Source: Clavibacter capsici
GTDB taxonomy: Bacteria; Actinomycetota; Actinomycetes; Actinomycetales; Microbacteriaceae
Direction: 5' to 3'
DNA: 64,000 nucleotides
Assembly: GCF_001280205.1 (NCBI RefSeq)
Contig: NZ_CP012573.1
Span: forward strand, 2,108,001 to 2,172,000
Position 1 is the stretch's first letter. The number at the start of each line of letters is the position of its first letter. Below are positions 1-8,906 of this stretch, piece after piece. The translations under genes were made by a program, and so were the position numbers. The notes under the pieces were generated by a model that saw only the letters and a list, made by a program, of their open reading frames with translations, was not told where the DNA came from and did not search any database.

Positions 1-574
1 TGCGCAGCTCGACGGGCAGGTGGCCGAGGTCGTTGTGCACCACGAGCACCGGCGGCTTCGCCGAGCGCACGCGGATGATGGTGAGGCCGCAGTTGGCCTG
101 GTTGATGCCCATCCACCGCCACTCGGGCGCGTCGAACACGTGCCGCACGAACCACGCGATCACGAAGTTGTGGGTGATGAGCAGGTCGTGCCGGTCCTCG
201 CGCGCGGGTGCCAGGAACTCGCTGACGGCATCGGCCATCTGGGCGCTCCCCGCGTCGATCTCCTCCTCGGTGATCCCGCCGAAGAACGACTCGAACGCGT
301 GCGGCATGTCGGGCACCGGGCCCGACGGGATGCAGTCGAAGAGCAGGGACGAGGGCTCCGGCTCCATCGCCGGCATGCGCTCGGCCATGATCGCCGCCGT
401 CTCCTCCGCGCGCGCGAGCGGCGAGTGGCGGACCGAGGTGAAGGGCACGCCGCTCAACCGGTCGGCGATGCAGTGGGCCTGGCGCTTGCCGCGGCCGGAG
501 AGCGGGCCGTCGGGCAGGCCGTGCTCGGCGTCCTGCTGCTCGCCGTGGCGGACGAGGTAGATGTAGTGGGACAC
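1..574 (-). CDS. Histidine phosphatase family protein (partial)
   Basis: Branch-1 histidine phosphatase (phosphoglycerate mutase-like fold), probably cytosolic; the substrate cannot be told from sequence. The N-terminus reads VSHYIYLVRHGE, containing the RHG catalytic signature. SPLARAEETA supplies a phosphate-binding Arg and ITHNFVI the distal catalytic His. About 191 codons are visible, close to the family's ~200, so only the C-terminal tail is cut off by the window edge. The GTG start at 574 is chosen because AGGAGG lies 5 bases upstream. It follows the M16 peptidase gene by only 8 bases and its ribosome-binding site overlaps that gene's stop, so the two are probably co-transcribed. Confidence 0.85.
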   Translation of the reverse strand, partial: MSHYIYLVRHGEQQDAEHGLPDGPLSGRGKRQAHCIADRLSGVPFTSVRHSPLARAEETAAIMAERMPAMEPEPSSLLFDCIPSGPVPDMPHAFESFFGGITEEEIDAGSAQMADAVSEFLAPAREDRHDLLITHNFVIAWFVRHVFDAPEWRWMGINQANCGLTIIRVRSAKPPVLVVHNDLGHLPVELR

Positions 575-582
575 GGTTCCTC

Positions 583-1938
583 CTAGAGGAGCGAGGGGGT
601 CGCGAGCAGCGGGGCGAACGCGTCGGCGCCGACGGTGCCCACAGCGGCGATCGACAGCGGACGGGAGACGAGGTCCGCCGCGAGGTCGCGGACGTCCTCG
701 GCGGTGACGCGGGACAGGCGCGAGAGCGTCTCGTCGAGGTCGACGTACTCGCCCGTGGTGATCTCCGACCGGCCGAGCCGCGACATGCGCGTGTCCGAGT
801 CCTCGAGCGCCAGGGCGGACTGGCCGGAGAGCTGGCCGAACGCGCGCGACAGCTCCTCCTCGGTGACGTGCTCCTCGGCGAGGCGCCGGAACTCGTCGAC
901 CATGAGGCGCGCGACCTGCGCGGTCTTCGCCGCCGTGCACCCGGCGTAGAGGCCGAAGACGCCCGCGTCCGAGTACGAGGCGCCGAAGGAGTAGACGGAG
1001 TAGGCGAGGCCGCGCTTCTCGCGCACCTCCTGGAACAGGCGCGACGACATCCCGCCGCCCAGCACCGAGTTGAGCATCGCGAGGGCGGGCCGGCGGTCGT
1101 CGGACGCGGCGAGGCCGGGGACGCCCAGCAGGATGTTCGTCTGCTCGATGGGACGGTCGACCACGACGAGCTCGCTGCCGCGGGTGATGACGGGGGCGGC
1201 GCCGGTGCGGCGGGCCACCGGGGCGGCCCGGACCGAGAGGTCCCAGCCGGCGCGCTCGAGGCCCGCCGTGACGCGGGCGACGAGGGCGTCGTGGTCCACC
1301 GCGCCGGCGGCCGTGATGACGAGGTCCTGCGGACGGTAGTTGCGGCGGTAGTGCGCGACGACGGCGTCCAGCTCGGCGGCTTCGATGTCCGCGGGGCTGC
1401 CCCCGATGGGGCGACCGAGCGGGTGATCCCCCAGCACGGCCTCGAAGAAGCGCTCGCTCGTGACGTCACCCGGGTCGTCGTCCGCCATGGCGAGCTCCTC
1501 GAGGATGACCCCGCGCTCCGTCTCGAACTCCTCGGCGTCGATGAGGCTCGAGGTGACCATGTCGGCGAGCACGTCGACGGCCATGCCGAGGTCGCGATCC
1601 CGGACCTTGGCGTAGTAGCAGGTGTACTCCTTGGCGGTGACGGCGTTGTGCTCGCCGCCGACGGCGTCGAAGGCCACGGCGATGTCGAGCGCCGAGCGCG
1701 ACGGCGTGCCCTTGAACAGGAGGTGCTCGAGGAAGTGCGTGGAGCCGAGGTCGCCCGGCTGCTCGTCGCGGGATCCGACGGCGACCCACATCCCGATGGT
1801 CGCGCTGCTGCTGCCGGGAACGTCCTCGCTGAGGATGCGCACGCCGGACGGCAGGACCGAGCGACGGACGCGGGCACCACCCGCCGACTGCACGGTGAGC
1901 TCGGGGAGGTCGAGGGGGAGTTCTACGGCGCGGGACAT
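583..1938 (-). CDS. M16 family zinc metallopeptidase (pitrilysin/MPP-like)
   Basis: Zinc peptidase of the mitochondrial-processing-peptidase type, 451 aa, the usual size of single-chain bacterial members that work as dimers. The inverted zinc motif HFLEH (H68, E71, H72) is followed about 76 residues later by the Glu ligand in VILEEL (E148), so the N-terminal domain looks catalytically complete. A C-terminal M16 domain follows from about residue 190. The ATG at 1938 is preferred; an in-frame GTG three codons upstream (1947) sits inside the likely Shine-Dalgarno GGGTAGGGTG. In many actinobacteria this gene directly follows pnp; here about 4 kb of other genes separates them. It probably shares a transcript with the downstream histidine phosphatase. 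Confidence 0.9.
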   Translation of the reverse strand: MSRAVELPLDLPELTVQSAGGARVRRSVLPSGVRILSEDVPGSSSATIGMWVAVGSRDEQPGDLGSTHFLEHLLFKGTPSRSALDIAVAFDAVGGEHNAVTAKEYTCYYAKVRDRDLGMAVDVLADMVTSSLIDAEEFETERGVILEELAMADDDPGDVTSERFFEAVLGDHPLGRPIGGSPADIEAAELDAVVAHYRRNYRPQDLVITAAGAVDHDALVARVTAGLERAGWDLSVRAAPVARRTGAAPVITRGSELVVVDRPIEQTNILLGVPGLAASDDRRPALAMLNSVLGGGMSSRLFQEVREKRGLAYSVYSFGASYSDAGVFGLYAGCTAAKTAQVARLMVDEFRRLAEEHVTEEELSRAFGQLSGQSALALEDSDTRMSRLGRSEITTGEYVDLDETLSRLSRVTAEDVRDLAADLVSRPLSIAAVGTVGADAFAPLLATPSLL

Positions 1939-2016
1939 CAGCGTCACCCTACCCCGCAGGACCGACGCCGCCCCGGGAGGGACGCTGCCCCGGGCCGGAG
2001 GGTGCCTCGGCTCCCG

Positions 2017-2931
2017 TCAGCATCCGGGGCCGGCGTGCCGTGTGCCGCACGCACCCCCGACGAGGACCGTGGACCCCTGCAGGACATGGATCGTGACCGG
2101 TCCGACCTGCACCGGCAACGTGCCCGGGATCTGCTGCCACCCGCCCCCGTCGAACCGGTAGCTCGGCGCATACGCGATCGTCAGCGTGACCTGCCGGTCC
2201 CCCATGGTCGGGTACACGTGGCTCGTGTCCGTCGTGGTGAAGTCCTGCTGGCCCAGCTGCTTCCACGATGCACCCGGCCCGTCGACTGTGGTGCTGGTGC
2301 CGTCGCCGTGATCCCACGTGAACGACACCGGCACGAACCGCACCTGCGCCGGCCGACCCAGCAACGTCCCGTCGACCACCTGCGCCGCCGCGTCCGTGAG
2401 GAGGTTCACCGGCGCCCCCACCAGCGCCCACCCGTTCGGCTGCGACCGGATCGACGCCGACCTCGGCACGAACCGCGCCACATCCGCGAGCGTCACCCCG
2501 GGCACGTCCGTCACCGCGGGCGCCGGATCCGCCGGCTTTCCCGGCCACGTCGCCGGTGGCAGGAACGCATGCTGCCCGTCACCGCACATGCCCCCACTCG
2601 ACAGCCGCTCACCCGGCGAGCACGACACGTCCACATCCGCCGCCGACCGCCCCCGCGGCACCGGAGGAGGCGCTTGCGGTCGCGTCGGCCGCTCCGACGC
2701 GGTAGTGCGATCAGGTGCAGGATCCTCTCCGTGGGATGAGGAAGACGGTCCGGGTCGGGTGGTCCCCGCCTGCAGTGCCACGCCTGCGCCGTCGATGCCT
2801 CCGGTCGTGCAGACGCCGCCACTGCCGAACTTGAAGTTGCAGGGAGTCTCCGCTGTCTCCGCGTGCGCGATAGGAGCGGGCGCGATGGCGATGAAGAGGA
2901 CCACCACAGGGGCGAGCAGCCTCAGCCGCAT
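2017..2931 (-). CDS. Secreted PKD-domain protein
   Basis: 304 aa, exported. Residues 1-24 form a signal peptide (basic RLR, hydrophobic core, cleavage near AHAE). A Cys-containing segment (CNFKFGSGGVC) is followed by a low-complexity Pro/Ser/Arg linker (about 50-110), a second Cys segment, and a C-terminal region (about 190-290) with a PKD-type core, WDHGDG, and a VYPTMGDRQVTLT strand. PKD folds are usually extracellular adhesion or binding modules; no catalytic motif is visible and the ligand is unknown. The ATG overlaps the 3' end of the upstream lipoprotein gene by 10 bases, so translation is probably coupled and the products may act together. Codon use is less G+C-biased than in neighbours, suggesting acquisition. 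Confidence 0.7.
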   Translation of the reverse strand: MRLRLLAPVVVLFIAIAPAPIAHAETAETPCNFKFGSGGVCTTGGIDGAGVALQAGTTRPGPSSSSHGEDPAPDRTTASERPTRPQAPPPVPRGRSAADVDVSCSPGERLSSGGMCGDGQHAFLPPATWPGKPADPAPAVTDVPGVTLADVARFVPRSASIRSQPNGWALVGAPVNLLTDAAAQVVDGTLLGRPAQVRFVPVSFTWDHGDGTSTTVDGPGASWKQLGQQDFTTTDTSHVYPTMGDRQVTLTIAYAPSYRFDGGGWQQIPGTLPVQVGPVTIHVLQGSTVLVGGACGTRHAGPGC

Positions 2932-3491
2932 GCCCGCACTCCGTCATTGCGCACGATGTCGCTGATTCGCCAGAGCGCGTCCTCGGATCTGACGGCCTTG
3001 ACCTGCAGAGACTGCCGCACAGCACGCTCGGGCGTGATGTCGGCACCGTTCGCGTCTATGAGCCTCGTGCCGCTGACATCCAGGCAGACCTGGGCTGTCA
3101 TGTACTGCGCTCCCTGTGGATCGATGCCGCGGTCGGTGACCTCGAAGCCTGACACCAGCTCCTTGCCGTCGGTCCGTTGCCCCTTCTGACGCGCATCCCG
3201 AAGGCCCGACTCCTCACTCTTCAGCACGCTGCCCGTTAGCAGCTCCGCGAGGTCCTCATCCGTGAGGGTGTTCGCATCCAAGTCGACGTAGCGCGTCAGC
3301 ACATCGTGGAACGACTGGTCGTCCTGCTGCTCCTGCGACGACGTCGGCGATGGTGCCGGCGCAGGAGCGGGTACCGAGGGCGCGGGCGCCGAGCATCCCC
3401 CGAGCAGCGAGGCGGAGGCGAGGATCAAGGCCCAGCCGGCCGCCGCTCCCCGTCCTCGTCGCAGCGGCAGGTCGCGCGGTCGCTCGTGCAA
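2922..3491 (-). CDS. Putative lipoprotein, partner of the PKD protein
   Basis: Predicted cell-surface lipoprotein of 189 aa. From the TTG start at 3491 the N-terminus has an Arg-rich region, a hydrophobic stretch and a lipobox LLGGC with the lipidated Cys at residue 33. A Pro/Ala/Ser spacer follows (about 34-50), then a compact globular domain (about 55-189) resembling small NTF2/SnoaL-like lipoprotein domains, though I see no diagnostic motif. TTG is chosen because GGGGGAG lies 6 bases upstream and the signal peptide begins properly there; an in-frame GTG at 3605 would add a long unlikely leader. The stop overlaps the start of the PKD gene. Function unknown. Confidence 0.65.
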   Translation of the reverse strand: MHERPRDLPLRRGRGAAAGWALILASASLLGGCSAPAPSVPAPAPAPSPTSSQEQQDDQSFHDVLTRYVDLDANTLTDEDLAELLTGSVLKSEESGLRDARQKGQRTDGKELVSGFEVTDRGIDPQGAQYMTAQVCLDVSGTRLIDANGADITPERAVRQSLQVKAVRSEDALWRISDIVRNDGVRACG

Positions 3492-3644
3492 GGTCGTCTC
3501 CCCCAGGCCGTCCGGACCGCGCGCCGAAGGCGGCGCAGGAGCGCCGGGCGTCGCGGATCCCGGCACCGTAGCCGGGGCCGATCGCCGGGGACCGCGTCCC
3601 TCCACATCGCGGGTGGGACGCCGAGATCGTGGAGCTGTGAGGGA

Positions 3645-4781
3645 CTACTCCGACGCCCGGTCGAGCCGGGTCACGTCGTGCCGCGAGAGCTGGATGTGCG
3701 CCGCCTGCACGAGGTCGTGCACCTGCTCGGGACGGCTCGCGCTCGCCACGGGGGCGACCACGCCGGGCTTCGCGAGGAGCCAGGCCAGGGCGATCGTCGC
3801 GATGCTCGTCGAGTGGTGCTCGGCGATCTCGTCGAGGGCGGTCAGCACGCGGAGGCCCCGGCGGTTGAGGTACTTCGCGGCGCGCTGGCCCCGTGCGCCC
3901 TCGCGCACCGAGTCGCGCGTGCGGTACTTGCCCGTGAGGAAGCCGTTCGCGAGCGCGAAGTACGGCATCACGGCGAGCTGCTGCCCGCGCACGACGTCGA
4001 GGTAGGCCGACTCGTACGGCGTCCGGTTGACCAGGTTGTAGTGGGTCTGCAGGGCGACGAACCGCGGTGCGCCGTAGAGGCCGCCCATGATCCGGGCGTG
4101 CAGCAGGCGCTCGGCGGCGTAGTTCGAGGCCGCCAGGTGCCGGACCTTGCCCGACTGGATGAGGCGACCCGCGGCGGCGAGGCTCTCCTCGAGCGGCACG
4201 TCGAGGTCGTCCCAGTGGAAGTAGAGGAGGTCGACGTGGTCGGTGCCGAGCCGGGAGAGGCTCGCGTCGACGGCGCGCTCGATGCGCGATCCGCCGAGGC
4301 CGGGGAAGTCCTCGCTCTTGCCGACCTTGGTGGCGACCACCATGGAGTCGCGGTTGCGGCGCTCGCGCATCCACGAGCCGATCATGTGCTCGCTGCGGCC
4401 GCTCGCGTAGGAGTCCGCGGTGTCGATGAAGTTGCCGCCCGCCTCCTGGTACCGGTCGAGGATCGCGGACGTGTCATCGGGGCCGGCCGTCCACCCGAAG
4501 ACGTTGCCGCCGAGGGCGAGGGGGAAGACGTGGAGGTCGGTGTCGGCGATGCCGCGTCGGCGCGCGGGGTGCGGGATGCTCCCGCCCGTGCGCAGCCCGG
4601 GCTCGACGGCGGCCTCCAGCGCGATCGCGGCGGCCGCCTGCACGGTGGCGTCGACGATGGTGGTGGGCTCGGCGGCCGGCATGCCGGGACGCTGGCGGTG
4701 GGTGCCGGCGGATCCACCGCGACGGCGCCGCTGCGGCGGGCCGGGGGCGACGTCCGGGGCGGTGGGAGGGGAGGACGTCAC
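3645..4781 (-). CDS. Aldo/keto reductase with N-terminal extension
   Basis: NAD(P)H-dependent oxidoreductase with a TIM barrel of the YajO/YghZ type, 378 aa. The catalytic tetrad is present: D120 and Y125 in NFIDTADSYASG, K152 in VVATKVGKS, H189 in LLYFHWDD. The GTG at 4781 is chosen because TACGCT ends 7 bases before it, a leaderless arrangement seen repeatedly in this window. This leaves about 80 Pro/Arg/Ala-rich residues before the barrel begins (LHVFPLALGG), which typical members of ~330 aa lack; the ATG at codon 34 is an alternative start. Substrate unknown. It stands alone between the lipoprotein gene and a 400-base gap. Confidence 0.8.
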   Translation of the reverse strand: MTSSPPTAPDVAPGPPQRRRRGGSAGTHRQRPGMPAAEPTTIVDATVQAAAAIALEAAVEPGLRTGGSIPHPARRRGIADTDLHVFPLALGGNVFGWTAGPDDTSAILDRYQEAGGNFIDTADSYASGRSEHMIGSWMRERRNRDSMVVATKVGKSEDFPGLGGSRIERAVDASLSRLGTDHVDLLYFHWDDLDVPLEESLAAAGRLIQSGKVRHLAASNYAAERLLHARIMGGLYGAPRFVALQTHYNLVNRTPYESAYLDVVRGQQLAVMPYFALANGFLTGKYRTRDSVREGARGQRAAKYLNRRGLRVLTALDEIAEHHSTSIATIALAWLLAKPGVVAPVASASRPEQVHDLVQAAHIQLSRHDVTRLDRASE

Positions 4782-4788
4782 GTGGTCC

Positions 4789-4794
4789 AGCGTA
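4789..4794 (-). promoter_or_regulatory. -10 hexamer, leaderless aldo/keto reductase promoter
   Basis: TACGCT on the minus strand, 7 bases before the GTG at 4781. No clear -35 element is visible. Confidence 0.45.
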
Positions 4795-5187
4795 CCTTGC
4801 AGCAGGCGAAAGGTTTGGGTACCAAGGAATCCTCGTCGCGGTCGTTCGTCGTCGGGACAGGCCGGCCCTGATGCTGCCCGCGGACGGTCCGTGGAGCCGG
4901 AAGGGGTGCCGCGGATCCCCCGACCCCGGCACCCCTCGGCGGCCTGCATCCCCCGATGCGTCCCCCGGAGGCGGGCGGTCGCGTGGACCGTCCCGCGGGG
5001 ACAACGCTAGCGAGACGGCCGCATCGGCACCCAGCCCCTCTTCGGGGGTCCGGCGTCGCGTCCTGCCGCCGGACGACGGGAATGGCGGCGCACGTCGACC
5101 GCGCGCATCCGCCCGGGGATGACCGCCGGCCGCGTCCCGGGGCGCCGTGCGAGGCTGGGGACGTCCGCACCTTCGAGAGGAACCCCC
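4795..5187. other. Intergenic gap
   Basis: Divergent gap between the aldo/keto reductase and the PEBP-family gene. No coding region with a credible start, no repeat and no convincing hairpin. GAGAGG at 5175-5180 is the ribosome-binding site of the PEBP gene. The promoter for that gene must lie here but no good -35/-10 pair stands out. Confidence 0.5.
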
Positions 5188-5718
5188 ATGACCAACGACC
5201 CGCTGCACCGCCTGCCCGACGCCGCTCCCTTCCACCTCACCAGCCCCGACTTCTCCGACGGGGCGCCGCTCCCCCTCGCCGCGCGCGGCGCCAGCCAGGG
5301 CGGGCAGGACCTGTCCCCCGCCCTCGCCTGGACGGGCGCGCCCGCGGCCACCCGCAGCTACGTGCTCACCGCCTACGACCCCGACGCCCCCACCGGCAGC
5401 GGCTACTGGCACTGGGCCGTGCGCGGGATCCCCGCATCCACCACGTCGCTCCCCGCCGGCGCGGGCGACCCCGACGCGGGCCTCCTCCCGGAGGGCGCCG
5501 TGACCATGCACAACGAGTCGCGCGAGAAGCGCTTCGCCGGGGCGACGCCGCCGGCGGGCCACGGCACGCACCGCTACTTCTTCACCGTGACCGCGCTGGA
5601 CGTCGAGACGCTCGACGTCCCGGAGGGCGCGACCCCCGCCGTCCTCGGCTTCCTGATGCTGCCGCACGTCATCGGACGCGCGCAGCTCGTGGGCACCGCG
5701 ATCACCGTCGCCGACTGA
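5188..5718 (+). CDS. YbhB/YbcL family Raf-kinase-inhibitor-like protein (PEBP)
   Basis: Small cytosolic protein of the phosphatidylethanolamine-binding family, 176 aa, the normal length for bacterial YbhB/YbcL proteins. The hallmark PEBP motif is visible as YDPDAPTGSGYWHW (about 69-82), followed by the second conserved block GTHRYFFTV (about 127-135) with the conserved Arg-Tyr. These form the anion-binding pocket; the bacterial ligand is generally unknown. The ATG at 5188 has GAGAGG 7 bases upstream. The next gene starts 17 bases after its stop on the same strand, so they probably share a transcript that ends at the hairpin at 6099. Confidence 0.9.
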   Translation: MTNDPLHRLPDAAPFHLTSPDFSDGAPLPLAARGASQGGQDLSPALAWTGAPAATRSYVLTAYDPDAPTGSGYWHWAVRGIPASTTSLPAGAGDPDAGLLPEGAVTMHNESREKRFAGATPPAGHGTHRYFFTVTALDVETLDVPEGATPAVLGFLMLPHVIGRAQLVGTAITVAD

Positions 5719-5735
5719 CGGATCGAGGCGACGAC

Positions 5736-6086
5736 ATGGCGCAGGACCACGACCGCCGATCGGATGCGGGCGAGGGCGGCGACGCCCGGCGCAGGCGGCT
5801 CGCGCTGATCGTCGCCCTGGTCGCGGCCGCGCTCGTGGTGGCCGGCGGCGTCGCGGCGATCGCGCTGTCGCAGGGCGGCGAGGAGCCCGCGCCGCCCGCC
5901 TCCCCCGCCCCGACGACGGTCGAGCCCGGGACGACCCCGGGGACGACGCCGACGCCGAGCGACGACGGGGTCCCGGCCCCCACGCCCGCGCCGAGCCCGT
6001 CCGCGACGCCCGCTCCCGAGCCGTCCCTGTCCGCCCCGCCGGTGACCGAGGTGCCGTACCCGACGGATCCGAACCACGGCAAGTAG
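5736..6086 (+). CDS. Single-pass membrane protein with Pro/Thr-rich outer domain
   Basis: 116 aa, family not recognised. A charged cytosolic N-terminus (1-21, Arg cluster just before the membrane) is followed by one transmembrane helix (about 22-44, Ala/Val/Leu). The remaining ~70 residues are Pro/Thr/Ser/Ala-rich with repeated TPTP/APAP-like units and no Cys, so the outer part is probably disordered, perhaps a wall-spanning stalk. Positive-inside charge predicts an outward C-terminus. It may be co-transcribed with the PEBP gene. No homology-based function can be claimed. Confidence 0.65.
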   Translation: MAQDHDRRSDAGEGGDARRRRLALIVALVAAALVVAGGVAAIALSQGGEEPAPPASPAPTTVEPGTTPGTTPTPSDDGVPAPTPAPSPSATPAPEPSLSAPPVTEVPYPTDPNHGK

Positions 6087-6098
6087 CCCGCGGACGAC

Positions 6099-6132
6099 GG
6101 ATGCCCGCCCCACCGAGGTGGGACGGGCATCC
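6099..6132. terminator. Bidirectional hairpin terminator
   Basis: Inverted repeat GGATGCCCG...CGGGCATCC with an inner CCCAC/GTGGG extension, one mismatch and a 4-base loop, lying between convergent genes (5736-6086 and pnp). No strong T-run, as usual for high-G+C actinobacteria. Confidence 0.8.
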
Positions 6133-6155
6133 GGGTCGTGCGGGTGCGGGAGGGC

Positions 6156-8429
6156 CTAGCCCTCCGCGGGGCCCTCGGGGCCGTCGCTCGCGGCGGCGGA
6201 GCCCTCCTGATCGGCGGCCTCCTCCATCACGGGAGCGAGGGACAGCTTGCCGCGGTCGTCGATCTTGGTGATCTCGACCAGGATCTTCTGGCCGACGCCG
6301 AGCACGTCCTCGACGTTCTCGACGCGCTTGCCGCCGGCGAGCTTGCGGACCTCGCTGATGTGCAGCAGGCCGTCCTTGCCGGGGAGCAGCGAGACGAACG
6401 CGCCGAACGTCGCGATCTTGACGACGGTGCCGAGGAAGGACTCGCCGACCTCGGGGTTCGTCGGGTTCGCGATGGCGTTGACCTGCGCACGCGCGGCCTC
6501 CGCCGACGGGCCGTCGACGGCGCCGATGTAGACGGTGCCGTCCTCCTCGATGGAGATGTCGGCGCCGGTCTCGTCCTGGATGGCGTTGATCGTCTTGCCC
6601 TTGGGGCCGATGAGCTCGCCGATCTTGTCGACGGGGATGTTGACCGAGATCACGCGGGGCGCCGTCGGGGCCATCTCGTCGGGGGCGTCGATGGCCTGGT
6701 TCAGCACGCCGAGGATGGCCGTGCGGGCCTCCTTCGCCTGCTTGAGCGCGCCGTCGAGGACCGACGTGGGGATGCCGTCGAGCTTCGTGTCGAGCTGGAT
6801 GGCCGTGACGAACTCCGACGTGCCGGCGACCTTGAAGTCCATGTCGCCGAGCGCGTCCTCCGCACCGAGGATGTCGGTGAGGGCCGCGTAGCGGACCTGG
6901 CCGTCGACGGTGTCGGACACGAGGCCCATGGCGATGCCGGCGACGGGCGCGCGCAGCGGCACACCCGCGTTCAGCAGCGACAGGGTCGAGGCGCAGACGG
7001 AGCCCATCGACGTGGAGCCGTTGGACCCGAGGGCCTCGGACACCTGGCGGATCGCGTAGGGGAAGTCCTCGCGGCTCGGCAGCACCGGCACGAGGGCGCG
7101 CTCGGCGAGGAAGCCGTGCCCGATCTCGCGACGCTTCGGCGACCCGACGCGACCGGTCTCACCGGTGGAGTAGGGCGGGAAGTTGTAGTGGTGCAGGTAG
7201 CGCTTCTTGGTGACGGGGCTCAGCGAGTCGATCTGCTGCTCCATCTTGAGCATGTTCAGCGTGGTGACGCCCAGGATCTGGGTCTCGCCGCGCTGGAAGA
7301 TGGCCGACCCGTGGACGCGCGGGATGACCTGCACCTCGGCGTCGAGCGGGCGGATGTCGGCGAGGCCGCGGCCGTCCATGCGGACGCCGTCGCGGAGGAT
7401 CCGGCCGCGGACGACCGTCTTCGTGACGGACTTGTACGCCGCGGAGAACTCGGTGAGCGCCGACTGCGGCAGCTCGCCGGCCTCGACCTTGGCGGCCACG
7501 GCCTCCTTGGTGCGGGTCTTGAGGGCGTCGTCGGCGTCCTGGCGCTCGATCTTGTCGGCGATCTGGTACACGCCGCCGAGGTCGGAGAGCGCGAGCTCGC
7601 TGACCGCGTCGTAGGTCTCCTGCGCGTACGGCAGGAAGACGGGGTAGTCGACGGTGGGCTTCGCGGCCTGCTGCGCGAGCGAGGCCTGCGCGGCGACGAG
7701 CTGCTGGATGAACGGCTTCGCGGCCTCGAGGCCCTGCGCGACGATGGCCTCGTCGGGCTTGGTGGCGCCGCCCTGGATGAGGTCCCAGGCACCCTCGGTG
7801 GCCTCGGCCTCGACCATCATGATCGCGACGTCCTCGTTGCCCTCGGAGTCGGTGACGACGCGGCCGGCGACGGTGATGTCGAAGACGGCCTCCTTGAGCT
7901 GCGAGTGCTTGGGGAAGACGACCCACTGGTCGCCGATGAGCGCGAGGCGCACACCCGCGATGGGGCCGGAGAACGGGATGCCCGAGAGCATGCTCGAGGC
8001 GCTCGCCGCGTTGATGGCGAGGCTGTCGTAGAACTCGTCCGGGGCGATGCTGAGGACGGTGATGACGACCTGGACCTCGTTGCGGAGGCCCGTGATGAAC
8101 GACGGGCGCAGCGGCCGGTCGATGAGGCGGCAGACGAGGATCGCCTCGGTGGAGGGGCGGCCCTCGCGGCGGAAGAACGAGCCGGGGATCTTGCCCGCGG
8201 CGTAGCTGCGCTCCTCGACGTCGATGGTCAGGGGGAAGAAGTCGAAGTTGTCCTTCGGGTGCTTGCCCACCGAGGTGGCGGACAGCAGCATCGTGTCCTC
8301 GTCGAGGTACGCGGCGACCGCGCCCTGCGCCTGCTGCGCGAGGCGGCCGGCCTCGAACCGGACCGTGCGCGTTCCGTACTTGCCGTTGTCGAGGACTGCC
8401 TCGGCGAACTTGATCTCTGGACCTTCCAT
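6156..8429 (-). CDS. pnp: Polyribonucleotide nucleotidyltransferase (PNPase)
   Basis: Phosphorolytic 3'-5' exoribonuclease and RNA tailing enzyme of the degradosome, 757 aa, typical for actinobacteria, where it was also named guanosine pentaphosphate synthetase (gpsI). Order: first RNase PH domain (about 10-145, with the [10 protein letters not shown] and RLIDRPLRP blocks), helical domain, second RNase PH domain (about 330-560, with [15 protein letters not shown]), KH domain with the GPKG loop near 607, and S1 domain (about 661-732). The ATG at 8429 is chosen because it begins at the conserved MEGPEIKF N-terminus and AAGGAG lies upstream. It follows rpsO on the same strand, the usual order, with a 477-base gap that suggests its own promoter or a processed leader. 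Confidence 0.97.
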   Translation of the reverse strand: MEGPEIKFAEAVLDNGKYGTRTVRFEAGRLAQQAQGAVAAYLDEDTMLLSATSVGKHPKDNFDFFPLTIDVEERSYAAGKIPGSFFRREGRPSTEAILVCRLIDRPLRPSFITGLRNEVQVVITVLSIAPDEFYDSLAINAASASSMLSGIPFSGPIAGVRLALIGDQWVVFPKHSQLKEAVFDITVAGRVVTDSEGNEDVAIMMVEAEATEGAWDLIQGGATKPDEAIVAQGLEAAKPFIQQLVAAQASLAQQAAKPTVDYPVFLPYAQETYDAVSELALSDLGGVYQIADKIERQDADDALKTRTKEAVAAKVEAGELPQSALTEFSAAYKSVTKTVVRGRILRDGVRMDGRGLADIRPLDAEVQVIPRVHGSAIFQRGETQILGVTTLNMLKMEQQIDSLSPVTKKRYLHHYNFPPYSTGETGRVGSPKRREIGHGFLAERALVPVLPSREDFPYAIRQVSEALGSNGSTSMGSVCASTLSLLNAGVPLRAPVAGIAMGLVSDTVDGQVRYAALTDILGAEDALGDMDFKVAGTSEFVTAIQLDTKLDGIPTSVLDGALKQAKEARTAILGVLNQAIDAPDEMAPTAPRVISVNIPVDKIGELIGPKGKTINAIQDETGADISIEEDGTVYIGAVDGPSAEAARAQVNAIANPTNPEVGESFLGTVVKIATFGAFVSLLPGKDGLLHISEVRKLAGGKRVENVEDVLGVGQKILVEITKIDDRGKLSLAPVMEEAADQEGSAAASDGPEGPAEG

Positions 8430-8832
8430 TGAGGTCTCTCTCCTTCGTGTTGCGCCTCTCGGCGACGCCCGTCGGGCGCTCGTCCTGCATCCCGTGTGGA
8501 TGCGGACCTCCTGCGACAGAGGAGGAGCGGGCGAGGCGACACGTCGGTGCCCGCCTGATGCGGATCCCGGGTGCACGTGCGCGGCTGGTTCCGCTCGTCG
8601 ACCGGTGGCCGACGGCGGCGGGCGCATGTCTGGCCATCAGTGGGAATGCTCCGAGCGACTCGGAAGACCACCACCAACGACCAGCTCCTGCCGGCCAGCT
8701 CCATCTGTCGTGATCGCATCGTGACGCTGGGCGCCCGCTGGATCACTGCGGCCATGGTAGCACCCGGCCCCTTCCGGGCCCCGGAGGAGGCGGGCCCCCG
8801 GGTGTCGGGCGGATGACGCGCGCCTTAACGAC
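8430..8832. other. pnp upstream region
   Basis: Long gap between the rpsO terminator and pnp, read from the minus strand. A GC-rich inverted repeat near 8763-8785 (CCGGCCC...GGGCC) and an extended -10-like TGCTACCAT just after it (about 8751-8759) could be the pnp promoter; neither is certain. In enterobacteria and Streptomyces the pnp leader carries a hairpin cut by RNase III, and a similar role is possible here. No coding region is supported. Confidence 0.4.
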
Positions 8833-8868
8833 GGACGAGCCGCCACCCCGGAGGGTGACGGCTCGTCC
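8833..8868 (-). terminator. Terminator downstream of rpsO
   Basis: Perfect outer stem GGACGAGCCG/CGGCTCGTCC, an inner CACC/GGTG pairing and a short loop, 38 bases after the rpsO stop. Weak T content follows. Confidence 0.8.
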
Positions 8869-8906
8869 GCTTCGCGATCGATGCGATCAGCGACGCGTGC
8901 TGCGTG

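Noticed and set aside
868-2739. Long plus-strand open frame opposite the M16 and PKD genes
   Set aside because: Antisense shadow of a high-G+C coding region: Arg/Gly/His-rich, no domain, no start signals, and it spans two real genes.
6138-8432. 764-codon plus-strand open frame opposite pnp
   Set aside because: Composed of Val/Leu/Asp/Arg/Gly runs typical of the antisense of actinobacterial genes; pnp on the other strand is unmistakable.
8637-8846. Possible small gene in the pnp leader
   Set aside because: No ribosome-binding site, crosses the rpsO terminator, and composition is not coding-like.
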